A stretch of 64,000 nt of DNA from Clostridium paridis. GTDB lineage: Bacteria; Bacillota; Clostridia; Clostridiales; Clostridiaceae. Positions 61,687 through 64,000 of the stretch are shown in pieces. Each line of letters opens with the position of its first letter. The stretch's first letter is position 1. The translations under genes and the position numbers were made by a program. Location: positions 388,057 to 452,056 of the forward strand of contig NZ_JAESWA010000017.1 in assembly GCF_016765615.1 (NCBI RefSeq), read 5' to 3'. Under the pieces are notes generated by a model. The model was not told the DNA's origin and made no database searches. It saw only the letters and a list, made by a program, of their open reading frames with translations.

Positions 61687-62613
61687 CTATTTATCATTTA
61701 TTTCATTTTCTACAAATTCTTTAAAGCAATTCATATTAGTTATCTCTTCAAGTTCTTCATCCTCTAATATATATTTTAAGAAGTCTGGATATATATTAAG
61801 TGCTTCTATTAGATCATTGCAAGCTTTGTGATTTTCGCCTATTAAAGTATAGAAGCAACTTCTGTTATAATACAAGAAATGTACTTCCTCACAATTTTCA
61901 ATTCCTTTTGTTAGAACCTCTATTCCTTTTTCTGTATCTTTATATTTATAAATTACTGCTAGATTTAAGTAACTATAAGCGTAAATAGGATTCATTTTTA
62001 TTGATCGATTATAAAAACCTATAGCTTTATTAATCATATTAAATTTAAACGCAATAACACCCATATTAAATAATGCTAAATAATTATTGGGCTTTATTTC
62101 AAGAGCTTTAGAAAATCGCTTATATGCTAAATCATTTTTGCCGAGTGCTTCATATATTGATCCTACATTAGTATTTGCCCAAAAATCCATCGGATTTAAT
62201 GAAAGAAGTTTTTCATAAGTTATAATTGCTAATTCCTCTTCCCCACATATGTCATAAACATTTGCAAGAAAAAAATATGCTTTATGATAGTTAGGACTTA
62301 TATATATTGCTTTCTTATATAATCTAATTGCCTCATCATAGAGTTCATCTTCATCATATATAACTGCTAATCCATAATAAGCTCTTTCCTCATTTTCATC
62401 TATCCTTAAGGCCTTATTATAATATTCCTTGGCTGTCTCTGATTTTCCTAATGAGTCATAAATTAAAGCTATTTCAATAATTATATCTACATCTTCTTCA
62501 TTAGATAATTCGTTAGCCCTACTAAATAAATCTAACGCTTTAACTAATTTATCATCTTCTAATGCTTTATAAGCTCTTTCTATATATTTCTGTATTAAAA
62601 CATCTTCCTTCAT
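61687..62613 (-). CDS. Tetratricopeptide repeat protein
   Basis: A 308-residue soluble protein of about eight TPR units from end to end. Examples are 'AKEYYNKALRIDENEERAYY', 'AIRLYKKAIYISPNYHKAYF' and 'AYKRFSKALEIKPNNYLALF'. There is no signal or membrane segment. A scaffold for protein contacts; the partner is unknown. AGGTGATAAA precedes the ATG. Confidence 0.85.
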   Translation of the reverse strand: MKEDVLIQKYIERAYKALEDDKLVKALDLFSRANELSNEEDVDIIIEIALIYDSLGKSETAKEYYNKALRIDENEERAYYGLAVIYDEDELYDEAIRLYKKAIYISPNYHKAYFFLANVYDICGEEELAIITYEKLLSLNPMDFWANTNVGSIYEALGKNDLAYKRFSKALEIKPNNYLALFNMGVIAFKFNMINKAIGFYNRSIKMNPIYAYSYLNLAVIYKYKDTEKGIEVLTKGIENCEEVHFLYYNRSCFYTLIGENHKACNDLIEALNIYPDFLKYILEDEELEEITNMNCFKEFVENEINDK

Positions 62614-62654
62614 TTTATCACCTGCTATATGAATTATACACTTTCATGCAAAAT

Positions 62655-62885
62655 AAAAAAAGAGGGTATTACCCTCTTAAAAACTATATCGAACTTCCAA
62701 AATACCGTTGCCCTTCTTTTGACACCTATCTCTCGATAGGTGGGTGTCCTCACTGATGCATATGTGTCCTGGCCTCTCGGACTTATAAGACAATCTTGCA
62801 TCTAGGTACTTGAACTCCCGTAAATTAACTGTAGGTTCAAAATAAGAGCCTGACAAATACCCCAGAAGTAATTCTTTGTTTTTCT
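62655..62885 (-). ncRNA. ssrS: Structured RNA, probably 6S RNA
   Basis: A 370-bp stretch without a gene holds a stand-alone transcript on the - strand. It has a near-consensus promoter and a terminator (AGAGGGT / ACCCTCT then TTTTTTATTT). A 14-bp closing helix pairs ACTTCTGGGGTATT near the 5' end with GGTATTTTGGAAGT near the 3' end. The next helix is TTGTC / GGCAA. Inside are small hairpins on both sides (GAAC..GTTC, and CACCTATC-GAGA-GATAGGTG). A 230-nt rod with a central bubble flanked by hairpins fits 6S RNA, the sigma-A RNA polymerase mimic. The name is an inference from architecture. Confidence 0.6.
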
Positions 62886-62891
62886 GATATG

Positions 62892-62920
62892 ATTATAAAA
62901 CATAATAAATACAAAATCAA
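62892..62920 (-). promoter_or_regulatory. Sigma-A promoter of the structured RNA
   Basis: On the - strand, TTGATT (62920-62915), a 17-nt spacer, and TATAAT (62897-62892). Start expected near 62885. Confidence 0.75.
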
Positions 62921-62984
62921 ATCTAAATAATTGAAATTACTTAAGAAAACAAGAGTTTAACTAGGCTTAATCATACTAATATAG

Positions 62985-63812
62985 CTATGAACGCAAAAAT
63001 TCATCAATTAGCTTCCTTGCAATTGATAGATTATTTGGTATATCAGGCAGCTTATCTTTTTTAAACCATTTAGCTTCTCCGATTTCAGTGCCATCAACCT
63101 TTATCTCGCCGCTTTCATATTCAGCAGTAAATCCTATCATTACAGAATTGGGAAATGGCCAAGGTTGGTTTCCAAAGTATTTAATATTATTTACCTTAAT
63201 CCCCACTTCTTCCATAACTTCTCTTTTTACACTTTCTTCAAAGGTTTCTCCTGCCTCAACAAATCCAGCAATTACACTAAACAAACCTTCCTTAAAATTC
63301 AGGTTATGAGCAAGTAAAATCTCCTCTCCTTTTATAACTGATACAATTATAGCAGGAGATAATTGAGGATAATATGTTGTTCCACAAGCATCACATTTTT
63401 TTGCTCTCTCATTATCTAATTTATGAATTTCACTTCCGCATTTTCCACAAAATCTATTATTTTTATCCCAATTTATTATCTGCTTTCCTCTCCCAAGTAA
63501 TAAAAAGAATCTCTCACCTAAAATTATTCCTAATGATCTTATGTCAATAAACTCAAAATATGGCTTATTATATATCTTATCTTCTGAGATTTCACAGGCG
63601 TAACACTCAGTCCCCTTTAAACTTCCTATGTAGTATTCTTCTTTTATATCTAAAAAATCAATTTTATCATAAGTTGGTATATGAACTTCTTCATTTTCCT
63701 TATAAGTCAAAACTTTATCATCATTAAAAACAAACCATAAATCCATATTAGTTTTAGCTTTCACCGAAACTACTCCTGGAACAAAATCTAAATATTCTTC
63801 TATATTATTCAT
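62985..63812 (-). CDS. nudC: NAD+ diphosphatase (NudC)
   Basis: A 275-residue Nudix enzyme that cleaves NADH/NAD+ and can remove NAD caps from RNA. The zinc ribbon is Cys 122, 125, 140, 143. The Nudix box is at about 183-205 (GFVEAGETFEESVKREVMEE). The NudC signature NQPWPFPNS is at 215-223, with N in place of the usual S. The ATG at 63812 has AGTAGG upstream; an earlier ATG would add 6 residues without a site. Confidence 0.93.
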   Translation of the reverse strand: MNNIEEYLDFVPGVVSVKAKTNMDLWFVFNDDKVLTYKENEEVHIPTYDKIDFLDIKEEYYIGSLKGTECYACEISEDKIYNKPYFEFIDIRSLGIILGERFFLLLGRGKQIINWDKNNRFCGKCGSEIHKLDNERAKKCDACGTTYYPQLSPAIIVSVIKGEEILLAHNLNFKEGLFSVIAGFVEAGETFEESVKREVMEEVGIKVNNIKYFGNQPWPFPNSVMIGFTAEYESGEIKVDGTEIGEAKWFKKDKLPDIPNNLSIARKLIDEFLRS

Positions 63813-63886
63813 TATAAAGCCTACTTTCATATTAGAATTTGATTAATTATTATTATACATCTTTTTATATAAAAAAGGAGCATATT

Positions 63887-64000
63887 TGAACTGAACCCAT
63901 AATTTTAGACAATTTTTAATTAAGCTATCTTCAAGGACTGGAGCCTGTATTGAACAGGACTCAGTCCTTTTAGTTTGATCTTAATACGATTATTGTTGTA
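63887..64000 (-). mobile_element. IS3-family insertion sequence, right end only
   Basis: The element begins with terminal sequence TGAACTGAACCC at 63887 and runs off the window edge. It contains the 3' end of the transposase gene. The remainder lies outside. Confidence 0.8.
63920..64000 (-). CDS. IS3-family (IS150-type) transposase OrfB, C-terminal fragment
   Basis: The last 26 codons of a - strand gene cut by the window edge. They encode YNNNRIKIKLKGLSPVQYR then LQSLKIA, ending at TAA. The KLKGLSPVQYR motif is the standard end of IS3/IS150-group DDE transposases (integrase core OrfB). Confidence 0.88.
   Translation of the reverse strand, partial: YNNNRIKIKLKGLSPVQYRLQSLKIA

Noticed and set aside
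1..64000. CRISPR array, prophage, toxin-antitoxin pair or defence island
   Set aside because: No regularly spaced repeats, phage structural genes or paired toxin-antitoxin genes were found. The nucleotidyltransferase-fold gene at 40332 has no partner.

Overview
The window looks like a chromosomal segment of a low-GC, spore-forming Firmicute, most likely Clostridium sensu stricto. The evidence is very AT-rich DNA, strong AGGAGG-type ribosome binding sites, frequent TTG/GTG starts, a Tlp spore protein and a gamma-type-like spore protein, a hybrid cluster protein with a clostridial-type HcpR palindrome, and a Firmicute TPP riboswitch. Gene density is normal. Most transcription units end in clear hairpin terminators, several of them shared by convergent genes. 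No prophage, CRISPR array or plasmid module is visible. The only mobile DNA is the end of an IS3-family element at the right edge.

Layout. 1-4.1 kb: a nitroreductase facing a TPP-riboswitch operon (tenA-thiZ-thiX-thiY type) for salvage of thiamin pyrimidine. 4.2-8.6 kb: a flavin amine oxidase, a DinB-fold protein, a MATE exporter and a 2H phosphoesterase gene broken by a frameshift. 8.7-12.3 kb: a DUF421/DUF4363 pair, a cysteine-rich copper-storage-like protein, a GNAT-SnoaL fusion and a radical SAM/SPASM protein. 12.3-15.8 kb: an amidohydrolase with an AmmeMemoRadiSam set (a Memo-AMMECR1 fusion plus its radical SAM partner). 15.9-25 kb: Tlp, a half-length UvrC/Cho-like nuclease, EamA, DJ-1/PfpI, an acyltransferase, a YhgE/Pip protein with an ArsR regulator and operator, and small secreted or spore-type proteins. 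25-31 kb: two VanZ-like proteins and a response regulator-ABC transporter-histidine kinase operon. 31-38.2 kb: a lipoprotein, small proteins, hcp with an HcpR-like site, tRNA-Gly(CCC) and a second SsuABC/TauABC-type importer. 38-48.5 kb: a TPR protein, an epimerase, LrgAB, HAD and methyltransferase genes, a DUF692 (MNIO-type) operon containing an internally deleted fosX, a peptide deformylase, and an ECF sigma/DUF4179 pair. 48.6-64 kb: dCTP deaminase, topoisomerase III, TspO, a two-component system with a lipoprotein, two tandem membrane histidine kinases, MscL, a TPR protein, a structured RNA that is probably 6S RNA, NudC, and the IS3 end.

The clearest working units are thiamin salvage (riboswitch, TenA and ABC importer), nitrosative stress (hcp and its palindrome), cell-envelope stress (RR-ABC-HK operon, VanZ proteins, ECF sigma/DUF4179, LrgAB), and sporulation (Tlp, the gamma-type-like protein, possibly the tandem orphan kinases). 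The least understood are the AmmeMemoRadiSam cluster and the DUF692 operon, whose last gene encodes a 68-residue protein with a CxxCxC motif. Two genes are visibly degraded: the 2H phosphoesterase by a frameshift and fosX by an in-frame internal deletion. All functional calls come from reading motifs and recalled family knowledge; no database search was run.
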